Below, piece after piece: positions 44,912 to 55,083 of a DNA stretch of 64,000 nucleotides (its first letter is position 1; each line of letters starts with the position of its first letter). The notes under the pieces were generated by a model. It did not search any database. It was not told the origin of the DNA and worked only from the letters and a program-made list of their open reading frames with translations. This stretch comes from Pseudevernia furfuracea (Eukaryota; Ascomycota; Lecanoromycetes; Lecanorales; Parmeliaceae): assembly GCA_022315425.1 (NCBI GenBank), contig JAIUPT010000032.1, positions 353,501 through 417,500 of the forward strand. The letters run 5' to 3'. A program made the position numbers and the translations under genes.

Positions 44912-45244
44912 GGCAGAATTTGGCGGAATTACGGGGTTGATAGTTCTGGGAAGATCAGACGTTGATATCCTTTAAATCGCAGTTCGATCGAAGCGGATTC
45001 ACTCAAACGATCGAATTACTATGTGTGACCCGTTGATCTCCCATACAAAATGCCCTAGCCCTAGGTAGACATGCGGAACGTGGCCATTAGCTTCGCCGAT
45101 CTCCCGCTATGACAGCGCCAAGCCTGCAAGGGTCCTTTAACAATGTCCTTAAGGTACTTTAGCAGACTCGAATTCTCAGCGTTCTACTCCACCACACGCA
45201 GCCATTCCCTCTACTATACTCATTATAGCCGCCAGATCCTCACC
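44912..45244. promoter_or_regulatory. Divergent promoter CDC123 / CWC21
   Basis: 333 bp lie between divergent start codons (44911 minus, 45245 plus). An in-frame ATG for CWC21 also occurs at 45143. No specific binding site is assigned. Confidence 0.45.
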
Positions 45245-45843
45245 ATGTCCTCTAACGTCGGTCTCACAACTCCAAGAGGCTCTGGCACCTCAGGCTATGT
45301 CCAACGCAATCTCTCCCATCTCAAACCCCGCGACAATTTTGCGCCATATCCCAAAGACTACGACCTGTTGAAGCACCGGCAGCGCAAGCCTGACAAAGAG
45401 ATCTTGGATCATGATAAGTTGCGGGAAGTGGAGGTCAAGGTGTTTGATCTGAGGGATAAGCTTGAGGATGAAGGGTATGTTTGCCCTCTGACTTTATGCT
45501 GTTGACATGTGCCTACCATCGCTTGGGCGTGGCTACTGTGATTGCGGTCAGGGAGTATTCGCTTATGGTTTTTCTCTATAGTGTTGACGAAGAAGAAATC
45601 GAGCTCCGAACCTCCACCTTACGCCAGAAACTTAGCTCCTCATCCCCCTCTGACTCGAAACCGGCTCGCAAAGGACAATTCAAACCACATCAAGTACATG
45701 AGCTGGCACAAGCGAAGATAGAAGAAAGCGAGAAGCTGAGAAAAGCTCTGGGTATCAGTGCGACTTATGAGGAAGGATCGCATTGGAAGAAACAAGAAGA
45801 GAGGCTGAGGGAAGGCTTGGGCGAGAAGGAGCGGGATAGGTGA
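45245..45843 (+). CDS. CWC21: Pre-mRNA splicing factor Cwc21
   Basis: Cwc21 (SRm300-related in animals) belongs to the catalytic spliceosome, where it contacts Prp8 and Snu114. Two exons are deduced: 45245-45474 and 45582-45843, giving 163 residues; the intron is 107 nt (gtatgt...ctatag). The start was chosen because the protein then begins with the family hallmark MSSNVGLTTPRGSGTSGYVQ. The cwf21 domain follows across the splice site (KVFDLRDKLEDEGVDEEEIE). A Lys/Glu-rich helical tail ends it. An upstream in-frame ATG at 45143 would add 34 residues rich in Arg, Ser and Tyr, which the family normally lacks. Confidence 0.9.
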
Positions 45844-46183
45844 CACTGACAGATGCTCGGGATGGCTAAAGTGAGAATGGAAGAGTCAGGCGTTGAGATT
45901 CCGAGAGAAAAGCGGACGGTATTCGGAAATTTTGGTATCATGACGAAACCAAAGGAGTTAAGTATCTCCCCAGGAGATTCTGGCCTTGCAGTGGGCATGC
46001 TGTCTCTCAAGACTTCCAGCCATCAGAAATACACCTGCTATGGTTTGCCTTTGAAAAGTTTGAAAAGGCCCCAAAGCTTCAAACAGGGGCGAAGCATCTC
46101 ATACGTCAAACCAACTAGCGCCATGTGCTATGCCATCAAAGTCCAACTATACCCCATCTTCCTTCCCTGTGCCCCACCCACAC
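45844..46183. other. Convergent 3' flanks CWC21 / PET100
   Basis: 340 bp between the stop of CWC21 (plus) and the stop of PET100 (minus). A plus-strand open frame at 45853-46194 has no family likeness and is not called. Confidence 0.5.
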
Positions 46184-46714
46184 TCAATCCCTAGATCTTC
46201 CCCTAGCCCACCTCTCAATAGACCCCACCCCAAACGTCCCACTCGACTCCGCAACCAGCGTCCTCTCCTCCACCACCGCCACCTGCACCCCGCTCTGCCT
46301 CCCCTCTTCACCACTCTCCTCATCCCCCATTCCCGATTGTTTCTCCCTTTCCAACCTCCTCCTCCTCTTCTCCAACCTCTCTGCCTTCAATCTCTCCGAC
46401 AGCTCTTTCAATTCCTCTCTCTCAAAAGGGATTTTATGCGTTGTTTCCGGCGCTGGCCAGAAGTCGGGCACCGTGAAGCGCGTGTCGAGGTTGACGCCAA
46501 AGTAGTACATCCAGCCGATGGGGAACATGATGTACATGCCAAACTGCAGAAAGGGAGTAAGTATAGGGTGGATGGGTCATTATTTGAGGGGGGCCGGTAC
46601 TTTGAAGACTTCAAGATTAGCGCTACCGGAGTTGTGAGTCGCGAGGGTTGGTGGAAGTCTCCATTTTGGGACGCTTGCAGCTTGTAGGAACCGCTGTAGG
46701 CATCTTGTAGCCAT
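46184..46714 (-). CDS. PET100: Cytochrome c oxidase assembly protein Pet100
   Basis: Pet100 is an inner-membrane chaperone needed for a late step of cytochrome c oxidase assembly. Two exons are deduced: 46714-46601 and 46543-46184, giving 157 residues; the intron is 57 nt (gtaccg...ctgcag). Exon 1 encodes a basic mitochondrial presequence (MATRCLQRFLQAASVPKW) and ends LEVFK. Exon 2 opens with FGMYIMFPIGWMYYFGVNLD, the membrane segment and signature, then RFTVPDFWPAPETTHKIPF. A basic helix (ELSERLKAERLEKRRRRLE) and a polar tail end it, longer than in yeast. The join keeps frame, and both halves are needed for the family motif. Confidence 0.92.
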
Positions 46715-47035
46715 TGTGCTAGATAATCAGGAAGGTTGTTCAAGTTCCTGATATTTGCCCAAGACAATGCTCTTAGGGTACTCTACTCGTACTCGTATAA
46801 GGCTCATGGCTGGACCTCGGCAAAAACATCTCCTCCAGGTTCATTCTCTACACCCCGCGGGTTTCAACTCCATAGTGATCAGTATGATGAGCGGAAATGT
46901 TCGCTCATACTTCTATGGATCTCTACCACTTCCTCCCTGATTAAGATCCAGATTCTGGCACCCCAAACCCTCCAATCTTTAAGGACAACGACAGTACAAC
47001 AACCCCCCCCTCTCTTCCCCCAGCACATAACAGCC
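46715..47035. promoter_or_regulatory. Divergent promoter PET100 / ECI1-like
   Basis: 321 bp lie between divergent starts (46714 minus, 47036 plus). A CT/C-rich tract (about 47003-47021) sits just before the ECI1-like ATG, as often seen near fungal transcription starts. No defined factor site is assigned. Confidence 0.45.
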
Positions 47036-47857
47036 ATGCCTCTCCCATCAGACGCTCGCGTCGCCCTGCACACCGAAGGCAAGATCGCCTACATCAGGAT
47101 CAACATCCCCGACAAGCTCGGCGCCCTAACTCAAGATCTCTACTACCGTCTCGCATATCTCATGCGCGAAGTAGCCAACCGTGACGACATCTTCATCACC
47201 GTCCTAACGGGCACAGGCCGCTACTTCTCCGCCGGCGCCGACGTCTCCGTCAGCCGCTCCCTCCCCGAAAACGCCGACGTCCGCCGCGAGCACCTGCGCA
47301 ACTTCGTCTCCAACAACCTCGAGGTGGCCAACGCCTTCTACACCCACCCGAAAATCCTCATCACGGCGCTCAACGGCCCCGTCATCGGCCTCTCGGCCGC
47401 CCTGGTCGCGCATTCCGATTTCATCTACTGCACGCCGCATACGTTCCTCCTCACGCCCTTCACTTCGCTCGGACTGGTGGCGGAAGGCGGGGCCAGCCGT
47501 GCGTTTGTGCAGCGCTTGGGTGTGAGCAAGGCGAACGAGGCGCTGGTCATGAGCAAGCGCATTACATCCGAGGAGTTGGTGCAGACGGGGTTTGTGAATA
47601 AGATGTTCAACACGGGCAAGGATGAGCATGAGAGGTTCTTCGCCGAGGTCATGAAGGAGGTGCATGAGCGCCTCGGGGGCCATCTTAACAGCGAGAGCTT
47701 GGTGAAAGTGAAAGAGCTGATTCGCAAACCGGAGCGCCAGACTTTGGATTCGCAGAATGTTGCGGAGGTTTTGGGAGGGTTGGAGCGCTTTGCTGCTGGG
47801 ATCCCTCAAGAGGAGTTTCGCAAAATTGCCAGTGGAGAGAAGCGCCACAAGTTGTGA
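47036..47857 (+). CDS. ECI1: Peroxisomal enoyl-CoA delta-isomerase, Eci1-like
   Basis: This crotonase-fold enzyme most resembles fungal delta3,delta2-enoyl-CoA isomerases, which move the double bond of unsaturated fatty acyl-CoAs so that peroxisomal beta-oxidation can proceed. It is a single exon of 273 residues. Landmarks are FITVLTGTGRYFSAGADV (oxyanion-hole region), LITALNGPVIGLSAALVAHS, and FTSLGLVAEGGASRAFVQRLG, where the Glu of VAEGG fits the isomerase acid/base. The protein ends HKL, a peroxisomal PTS1-like tripeptide (yeast Eci1 ends HRL). The ATG at 47036 was chosen because sequence upstream in the same frame is low-complexity and not conserved. A general enoyl-CoA hydratase is the alternative. 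Confidence 0.85.
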   Translation: MPLPSDARVALHTEGKIAYIRINIPDKLGALTQDLYYRLAYLMREVANRDDIFITVLTGTGRYFSAGADVSVSRSLPENADVRREHLRNFVSNNLEVANAFYTHPKILITALNGPVIGLSAALVAHSDFIYCTPHTFLLTPFTSLGLVAEGGASRAFVQRLGVSKANEALVMSKRITSEELVQTGFVNKMFNTGKDEHERFFAEVMKEVHERLGGHLNSESLVKVKELIRKPERQTLDSQNVAEVLGGLERFAAGIPQEEFRKIASGEKRHKL

Positions 47858-48061
47858 TGCATGGGGACACAGCTGGTCTAGGTAAGGCTTGTTAATGAGC
47901 TTGGGATATGAGAGCTTGCATGATTTTGTGCTTGGAGCCTTTAGGGTGCATTGTATACCTACATACATGTTCGAAGGCAAAAAAAAGCCACATGTACTAG
48001 TACTGTAGAAACTTGAGACCAATCTCTTTCTGTACGTTTGCTGGCTGGAGAGTGACCTGAA

Positions 48062-51000
48062 TCATCCAATCACCTTCTCAACGACCCACTCCCCCTTCCC
48101 ATCCTTTTTCTGAACCACCTTCTGCGCCGGCAAAGGCCACCCCATGCTTCCTTTCTCGCCGACAAGCGAAGGTATCACCCAGCACGTCCTCGTCTTGCTA
48201 TCTCCTTCCTCAATCTTCCCAATCGGCTTCCCATATCCTAACAATGGCGTTCCCTTGGCCAATCCTGCAATCTGCTTCGCTGTCACAGCAGTGAGGGCAT
48301 GCATCCTCGTCCTCGGCTTCTTGGCTCCTTCGATAGTGGCGGGTGTGCCACGCTGGAGGTGGCTATAGATGATGTAGGTTGGCAGATCTTTTATCGCGAG
48401 GTGAGCGAGGACAGAGGAGGGATGTATGAAGACTGCTATGTCGACTATTTCGGTGTCTGCTCTCCGCTTTGTGCGGATAGGAAAGAGTGGGAGGAAAGGC
48501 ACATCGATGGCTCGAGTTGGTTTGCGAGGGAGGTCAAGTGGTGAAGGTGATGCCGAGGCGAGGATGGCGATCTGGTCGATGAATGCCGCCGCGGTGAATT
48601 GCTGGAGAGCTGCAATTTGCGTCTTTGTTGGGGATGGAAGCCCGAGAGAGAGATTCGTCCCAAGAAGAGTGGGATTGTTGTTGCGGACGATGCTCATGAG
48701 CTGGAAGCAGAGGTTGCTGGCTTCGCTGAGGGCTTTTGGGGAGAGAAACATATCCCTGCAAAAATCGTCTTTCGATGGAGCATGTGCGTAAGCACAGAGG
48801 GCAGTCAGTCCTTTCAATGCATCAGAAGTTGAGGAGTGGCAGCTGAGAAGGTGGTGGGCGTGGTTGTAGTCGCTTCTGAGCTGGGTTCGGGCGTCCTCTG
48901 CAAGGCGATCTTCGACCGTGTAGATGTCTGGCTGAGTGGGTGAAGAAAGGTTGAGCTGATTCTCAGGAATGAACATTTCGAGGCTTGCCAGTGTCGCAAC
49001 GAGGGCGATGGTGTAGGGCATGCAACCATGCTGGTGGCCAATTGTAATCATTTTGGAGAAGCGTGGTGAGAGCGGATAGTTGGACAGCTCGCGTCCGACA
49101 GAGGTGACCTTGCCTACACTCGAGATAGCTCCCAGGTATGTAAGCAGCTTTTCAGCTTTTACAAGACTCTGTCGATCTGGAGGCGTTGGAAATGGAAAGT
49201 TCACGACATGCTGCAAGTCCATGCTCTTTAGCTGCAGCACCACACCCTCGACCGGCATCCGCAGTATCTCTGGCTCTGCGTGCTCTTCAAAGTCTCGCTC
49301 GTAGACGGCTGACGAGTAGAGTCTGTAGCAATGCCCGGGCCCTGTTCTTCCGGAACGTCCTGCGCGCTGACTGGCACTCGCTTTGCTGATCCAGCCGACT
49401 TCGAAACTTTGTACGCCAGTCAAGCGGTCGTATTTCTTCTCCTTAGCACGACCGCAATCGAAGACGTAGCGGATTCCCGGGATCGTTAGACTCGTTTCTG
49501 CCACGTTGGTGGCTAGTACGATCATTCTAGAGTTCTCAGGCGGTAATTCGAAAACGCGAAGCTGATCCTTCGTCTGTAGCTGAGAGTAAAGTGGGAGGAT
49601 ATGGACCTTTGAGGATGCTGGCGTAGAGTCTTCGACCTCGAAATCTTGGTCATCCTCAGTATCAAATGGATCCCCGTCGATCTCATCATCATTCTCGGAA
49701 TCATCAAACCCAGGAGCGTCGTTGCCTAGCTCGAGGTCTTCCGTCTCGAGAGGCGCTTCACTTGCAGAGATCCGTACCTTGTGGCTATTAGACTGGCCTC
49801 CTTGTGGGTCTGCGAGAGCCTCATTAAGCCGCTTAGCCAGGGCAGTAATCTCATTTTGACCCGTTAGGAAGACAAGAATCCCCCCTGGCGGAAGTTTCCT
49901 GTGACCTTTGCGTACTTTTTCAAATGCTTCTTCAAGATAGTCTCTCTGCGTCCTACGCGCAAAATGAGTGGTGACAGGGTATTGTCGTCCTTCGGCTTGT
50001 ATCAAGGGAGGAGTGCCGTTGCGGAAGAGGTTCGGGTTCTCCAAGAAGTCTGTGATTCGCAAAGTAGCAGACATGATTACGAGCTTCAAAGGCTTGATCT
50101 TCTCGTCCTCTCTGCTCATCGTACCCCGTAGATCAACGATCCTGCTCACCATCCCAATCAAGATATCAGTATTAGCGCTGCGCTCGTGTGCTTCGTCAAT
50201 GATAATGACAGAGTATTTGAGCAGAGCAAAGTCATTTGCAATCTCTCGGACCAGGATACCATCAGTCATGAACTTGATCGCCGTCTTACTGCTGACCGAG
50301 CTATCGAAGCGGATTTGGTAGGAAACCTTCTCTCCCACTCCACCCAGCTCGTCCCCAACTCGTTTTGCCATGCTGACAGCGGCGACTCTTCGAGGTTGAG
50401 TGACGCCTATCATTCCAGGATTTGGACTGTCAGAGTTGCCAAAGCCAGCTTCATACAGAAATTGAGGCACTTGAGTAGTCTTCCCAGAACCTGTTGCTCC
50501 CCAAATGACGACCACGGGATTATTGTAGATGGCTTCCATGACCTTCTGCTCCTCTCCGACCACAGGTAAACCCAAACGAGCTTCTTGAACGTCGGATGGC
50601 CGTTCTACCTTCACGCTAAATGCTTTCCGTTCTGGTGCACTACTTCTCACCTCCAATTCTGGCGGCAAAGGGTCCTGCTCCGGCGGTCTGGGGATATGCT
50701 TTGGTTGCTCAGCGAGAGGACCATTTTGGAGCTCAGTGATGCTATCTGCAGTAGGCTTGAAGCCCAAAGCTTCGTTTACTTGACTTGTAGCCCACGCTTT
50801 GAATGCAGAAGAGCGTTCTTTGCGCTCCTCAGGGTCGTAGTCGTCAATATCACTTTCCTCGGGAGAGGCTTCAGAGTCACTAGTCTTTGGTAACTCGTCA
50901 GAATCTGCAGAGAGCTCCTCCTCTGAATTGGTCTGCGATTCCATCGACGCTGTGGGAGAGGGCAAATTGTGAGAAGAGGCGTCCGAATCATTATCCGAGC

Positions 51001-51692
51001 TGAAACCCTCCCAAGGAAGATCGGTCACTGCAGTAGAGAAATTTTTGACCTTATTCAAACGCCTACGCTTTTTGATGACCAGATTGCCATCAACACCGTT
51101 TTCCAATGGTCGTTTCAGACCACTTCCAAATGCTGGCTTTGCTGGACCTTCGAAAGCTGAGAGGTGAATTGCTGTAGGTTCCAGATGCTTGGATATCTCA
51201 GAGCCGTCGCTTCCATCCTCCTGATCTTCGAACAACAACTCACGATTCTTTTCGACGTTTACGCCTGCTTCGCTCTCCTTCAATGCTTGCGAAAGGACCT
51301 CACGCTTGGCTGGCTTCCCACCCAAACTCCGAGAGCTACGTAGCAATGAAGTATCGACTTTTGTAATTGCGAGCTTCTTGATCAGATCGAGATTTTCTTC
51401 CTTTCTCAGTTTTTTGTCCTAGTGTGCTTTATTAGTTCAGGCTTTCTTAAGGAGAAAGAACACATACGATGTACTTGTCAAGCCTTTTCTGCTTCTTGCT
51501 GGAGATTTTTGGCTGTTGTGCTCGTAATGCATTTTTCATGTCCTGCCTTTTCTTTTCCTTTTCTATGATTGTGGTGGGAAGGATCTCCGCTGCATTGCTG
51601 TCATTGCCAGTTGAGACACTTCCATTGCCGCCAGCTGGCTCTAGTCTGTTTCTTACTTTGTGCTTACGCTGTCTTGGAACAAATTTAGGCAT
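48062..51692 (-). CDS. ECM16: DEAH-box RNA helicase Dhr1/Ecm16 (DHX37)
   Basis: This is a nucleolar DEAH helicase that removes U3 snoRNA from pre-18S rRNA during small-subunit assembly. Two exons are deduced: 51692-51468 and 51418-48062, giving 1193 residues; the intron is 49 nt (gtatgt...cactag). Exon 1 begins MPKFVPRQRKHKVRNR and ends KKQKRLDKYI; exon 2 continues DKKLRKEENLDLIKKLA, as in the family. A long acidic/Ser-rich N-terminal region precedes the helicase core. The core has Walker A GATGSGKTTQ (about residue 395), TQPRRVAA, DEAH, SATLR, and motif VI QRAGRSGRTGPG. An acidic insertion (EDDQDFEVED region) splits RecA2, a Dhr1-type trait. Helicase-associated and OB-fold regions follow. 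It is convergent with the ECI1-like gene (204 bp apart). Confidence 0.93.
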
Positions 51693-52416
51693 CTCGACTG
51701 TATACTGGAGCAAGGTATAGCTTTTGAATTTTTCGAAGAGCCTTCAAAATCAGTGCTTGAGTTTGGTATGGCCACACCCACTAGTACAGTCTGGTCAAGA
51801 TATCGCCACTCTTCCAGTGCTGAAGTCAGGTTTGCTAGTTGCGAAAGGTGTCTGCTATAGATAGGTGACGACCGGAAAGTTTTGGTATAGAAGTTAAGTG
51901 GTGGCCATCATCGTTCCATCTGGAAGTGATGTTTGGAGAGCGCCGCGCTGGTCTTGTTCAGAGGCTAACATGGCAATCGTATAGGCTAATGTAGGTAGGT
52001 ATTGTCTTTGAGTTCAGCTGAACTAGAAGTTGTTGAATCTTTATTGTGCGTATCTAGATAGATTTTAAGACTAAAAAGCTGTTCTATGCCAATTAGCCTG
52101 TCAAAATAGCTATTCCTACGTGCTTCTCTAGGCTGCGTCTTGGGATGCTTTTCCCTTACACTCAATGTGTACTTTCATATTGTCATTGGCATCATGTCCG
52201 CTCCACATATGTAACAAAAATATGAGAGAGACGGCAGACGGCAGACGGCCGGCGAAGTTTGCCAAGAAAAAATTAAGATTTAGAGAACCTTCAACCTTCA
52301 ACCTTCTTTCCACCTCCTCTATTCCACATCACAGTTCTTGCAAGTGAACACCCGATCCAAGCCAATGTGACACTATCCGCACTCTCCAAAGGTGATCAGG
52401 CATTGTTGCGACCAAT
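51693..52416. other. Divergent intergenic ECM16 / PAC3-like
   Basis: 724 bp with both promoters. Near the PAC3-like side lie two short tandem motifs: GGCAGAC repeats (about 52230-52250) and TTCAACC repeats (about 52288-52306). No gene is seen. Confidence 0.5.
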
Positions 52417-52943
52417 ATGCCGCTTCCAATGGCACCAGACTCGCCCGAGGCCCCCAGCAATTCCCCGTCTTACCCAGCCATCACCAAGCGAGCAGCCGGC
52501 ACCATAGATAGCATATACACAGATGTCACATCTACAGCCTTCTCTGACAAGATTATGATAACAATCACGCAAGGTGGACGGCTTGCACAATGGGTACAGC
52601 TGTACACATTTCTCAGCAGTGATTTGTAGCTCTGACCACTCTCTAGATTCACGTACCTCTAGACTCCCCCAACCCTAACTTCGCAGACCAATACATACCC
52701 GCTGGCAACGACGAAGATGCTCTCTTACCAATGGCTCACTTGTCGCCAAAGACACTGTTGGGAGGATCTACATCCGAGAGGGAGACTGTTGGTCAGCTGT
52801 ATGCCACGCAAATTGCCAGTGCAATCATCACAAGGAATCCAGATGAGAAGAGAACTGTAGTAGTTGGGTTGGGCTTGAGCAAGTTTGAAGCTAGGCGAGA
52901 AGTGTTCTATGATACAGTGGATCTTGTGATGAAATGCCTGTGA
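52417..52943 (+). CDS. Proteasome assembly chaperone 3-like protein
   Basis: This resembles fungal proteasome-assembly chaperones of the PAC3/PSMG3 (yeast Irc25/Poc3) type, small proteins that help build the 20S alpha ring. Two exons are deduced: 52417-52593 and 52647-52943, giving 157 residues; the intron is 53 nt (gtacag...ctctag). A polar, Pro/Ser-rich N terminus precedes TDVTSTAFSDKIMITITQGG, the first strands of the fold, then IHVPLDSPNP. A disordered loop leads to PMAHLSPKTLLGG, ERETVGQLYATQIASAI and a C-terminal helix ending DLVMKCL, all typical of fungal members. Both splice sites keep frame. A three-unit repeat starts 20 bp after the stop. Confidence 0.8.
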
Positions 52944-52963
52944 CAGCCTGTCATGCAATGTGG

Positions 52964-53113
52964 ACGCCGAAATATTAGTATAGCCAATATCATGGCTAGT
53001 ATGACACAATGAAACGCCGAAATATTAGTGTGGCAACATCATGGCTAGCATGGCGCATGGATCACCGAAGCAATAGTGTGGCCAACATCCCGGCTAGTAT
53101 CCTTGAAATAGAC
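52964..53113. repeat. Three 50-bp tandem units after PAC3-like gene
   Basis: Units at 52964-53013, 53014-53063 and 53064-53113 align without shift. The first two begin ACGCCGAAATATTAGT and the third ACCGAAGCAATAGT; all share (C)AA(T/C)ATC..GGCTAG(T/C)AT. Divergence rises toward the third unit. The array lies in the probable 3' UTR of the PAC3-like gene, between it and the convergent gene at 53233. Function unknown. Confidence 0.8.
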
Positions 53114-53232
53114 GACATTGATCGGAAAGATAGCCTTGCAAGCCCCAACACATGAGACCGAAGCCTTCAGAAACAGCCCAGCTATCCAGCAAGTTGCGCG
53201 CCAAATGCCTTTCCTGCCTCCGAGAGGTGTGG

Positions 53233-54045
53233 TCAAGTGATGACGAGACATTTAGGCTGATGGCCAACATCCTTGCTGTCGCGCTTTTCTAGCTCGTACC
53301 GATGGTGAAAGCAACCTGGCGAATATTGGATAGTCGGATCGTAGGGCTCATAGCGCGAGTACACAGGCATTGCGTTCATGCCAAGGGTGCTGGGAATGTC
53401 TCCAAAGCTCATGTCTAAGTATCTCTCATCGCCAGCAATGGTGACTTCGTCTTGTACTTTGATCTTACTCAAAGCCGAAGCAAAGCGTGAAAGCTGGGCG
53501 CTGGTGGTGAAGGTATGATATGCAAGCTGGATATGCAATGAGCTGACCATGATCTCGGAGCGAAGGTAACGAAGGGCACATCCAAAGGCGTGGGCTTTGT
53601 CATCCCCATGATCTGGCAGCTCCTCATCTCCTAGGTTGAATTTCACCTTTGGGAGCAATGAATTAAGAGGAGCGTATCCGCACGCTCCAGAACGGCATTT
53701 GAAAGGTCCAATGCTTGAAGCCATTGTCTTGAGGTCAGAGCCAAAATTGCCGAAGATGAATGTGTTCTGCTTGCGGAGCTGGTAGTGTGCTTCATGGTAA
53801 ATACGGTGACTGTGGAAAATTGCTTATCAGCACAATCACAGATTCTTAAACAGCATTATGACTTACTTGACGAGTAGTAGACCGGAAGTGACATTGGGCG
53901 TATAGCCCGCATTTGTGAGGCACGGAAACACAATTTCTTGGTCTGTTGCGGTCATAGAATATCCAATGATCTTGTTCTGAAGCTCAACCGGAAGGTTGGT
54001 GAAGCGGAAGATGCCATTGATCTGGTTGTTTTCGATGATAAGCAT
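53233..54045 (-). CDS. Unknown protein with F-box/2EXR-like start
   Basis: I do not recognise a specific family. Two exons are deduced: 54045-53867 and 53809-53233, giving 251 residues; the intron is 57 nt (gtaagt...ccacag) and the join keeps frame (LLLVNHRIYHEAH). The N terminus has FRFTNLPVELQNKIIGYSM, like the Leu-Pro-x-Glu helix that opens fungal F-box-like and 2EXR domains. LLLVNHRIYHEA then fits the 'N-R-x-x-x-E-A' segment of that group. The remainder, with a Cys-containing loop (FKCRSGACGYAPL), is soluble and moderately acidic. The ATG at 54045 is chosen because an in-frame TAA lies about 25 bp upstream. Related fungal proteins occur in large families of unknown role. Confidence 0.65.
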
Positions 54046-55083
54046 CTCAGAATTAAGGATACAAAAGTGTTATTGAAGGGGAAACAAACATTGAAGTCAG
54101 TCATAACAGCGTTACCTATGCCCTGGGATATGACAACGGCAATGAGAGTAGACCCATTATTGTGAGTATCAACCTCGGCATTAGAGTGATTATAAGTCAT
54201 TGTTGTGTCTGTTTCTCCGGATTAGCAGCCATTGCAATGCGACGGATTGGGATATGAACACATCTGAAATGGTAACATATGGACTTACTGGGTGAGATGG
54301 AAAGCTTTATTTGTGTTGCTGCTAAGGCTCAGAGCTACTGAACGAAGCTGCGAGTGAGGCAAGGAGCTTTGCTAATAGTGCAAGAACGGTGCAAAGGTAG
54401 GAGGGTAGTGAGCGAACAAGAAAAAGAAAGAAAGAAATCATACACGGTTAAATACCTGTGGTGGTAAACACGCTAACGATACCATCACAGGGGTACACCG
54501 TCAAAGACCTCTCATTGGCAAGGGTTCACTCCTAGAGACTGCAGCCGGATATGAGGTCATAGCTAGAGTGAAGTCGAGCTGCAAGATCTTAAGGGAAACT
54601 TGGCGGGCAATGCCATACAAACTTCCCTCACTGTCCTGGAACCAAAGCTCACTTCACAAGACCGGCCTAACGTCCTAATCTCCGGCCTACTAGTGCTCTG
54701 CGCCTTGATTGGGCCGATCTACAGCTTTCCATGCATCCGGTAAACAAATCCGGACAGGCTAGAGCTCAAAACAACCCTAGTGTACTGATGTTGATGTCTT
54801 GGCACGGGAATAAGTGTTCCTCGAGTGTTCCTCAGGCTGGACCTACTCTCAATTCCAAATACTTTGTCTATGCTATGACATCCATGCTTCTCTGGCAGAG
54901 GCCACACTGCACAGCAACTCAGGCATGTATAGACTGAACATAGGTATCGGTAAAAGGACCGTAGTCTTAGCATCTCAAAGTCTATGAACAACTACGCCGT
55001 GAATGGACACAAGTCCATACATAATACTCCATTTAACAAAGACAGTACATCCACCATGTGTATTTAGACACTGGCCGTAGCAA
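54046..55083. other. Intergenic stretch, 1.0 kb
   Basis: Upstream DNA of the unknown gene and the 3' flank of TRS120. It includes a purine-rich patch of AAAG repeats near 54420-54440. No credible gene is seen. Confidence 0.5.

Noticed and set aside
45853..46194. 113-codon plus-strand frame after CWC21
   Set aside because: No family likeness, and the only way to join it to CWC21 would be a 13-nt intron.
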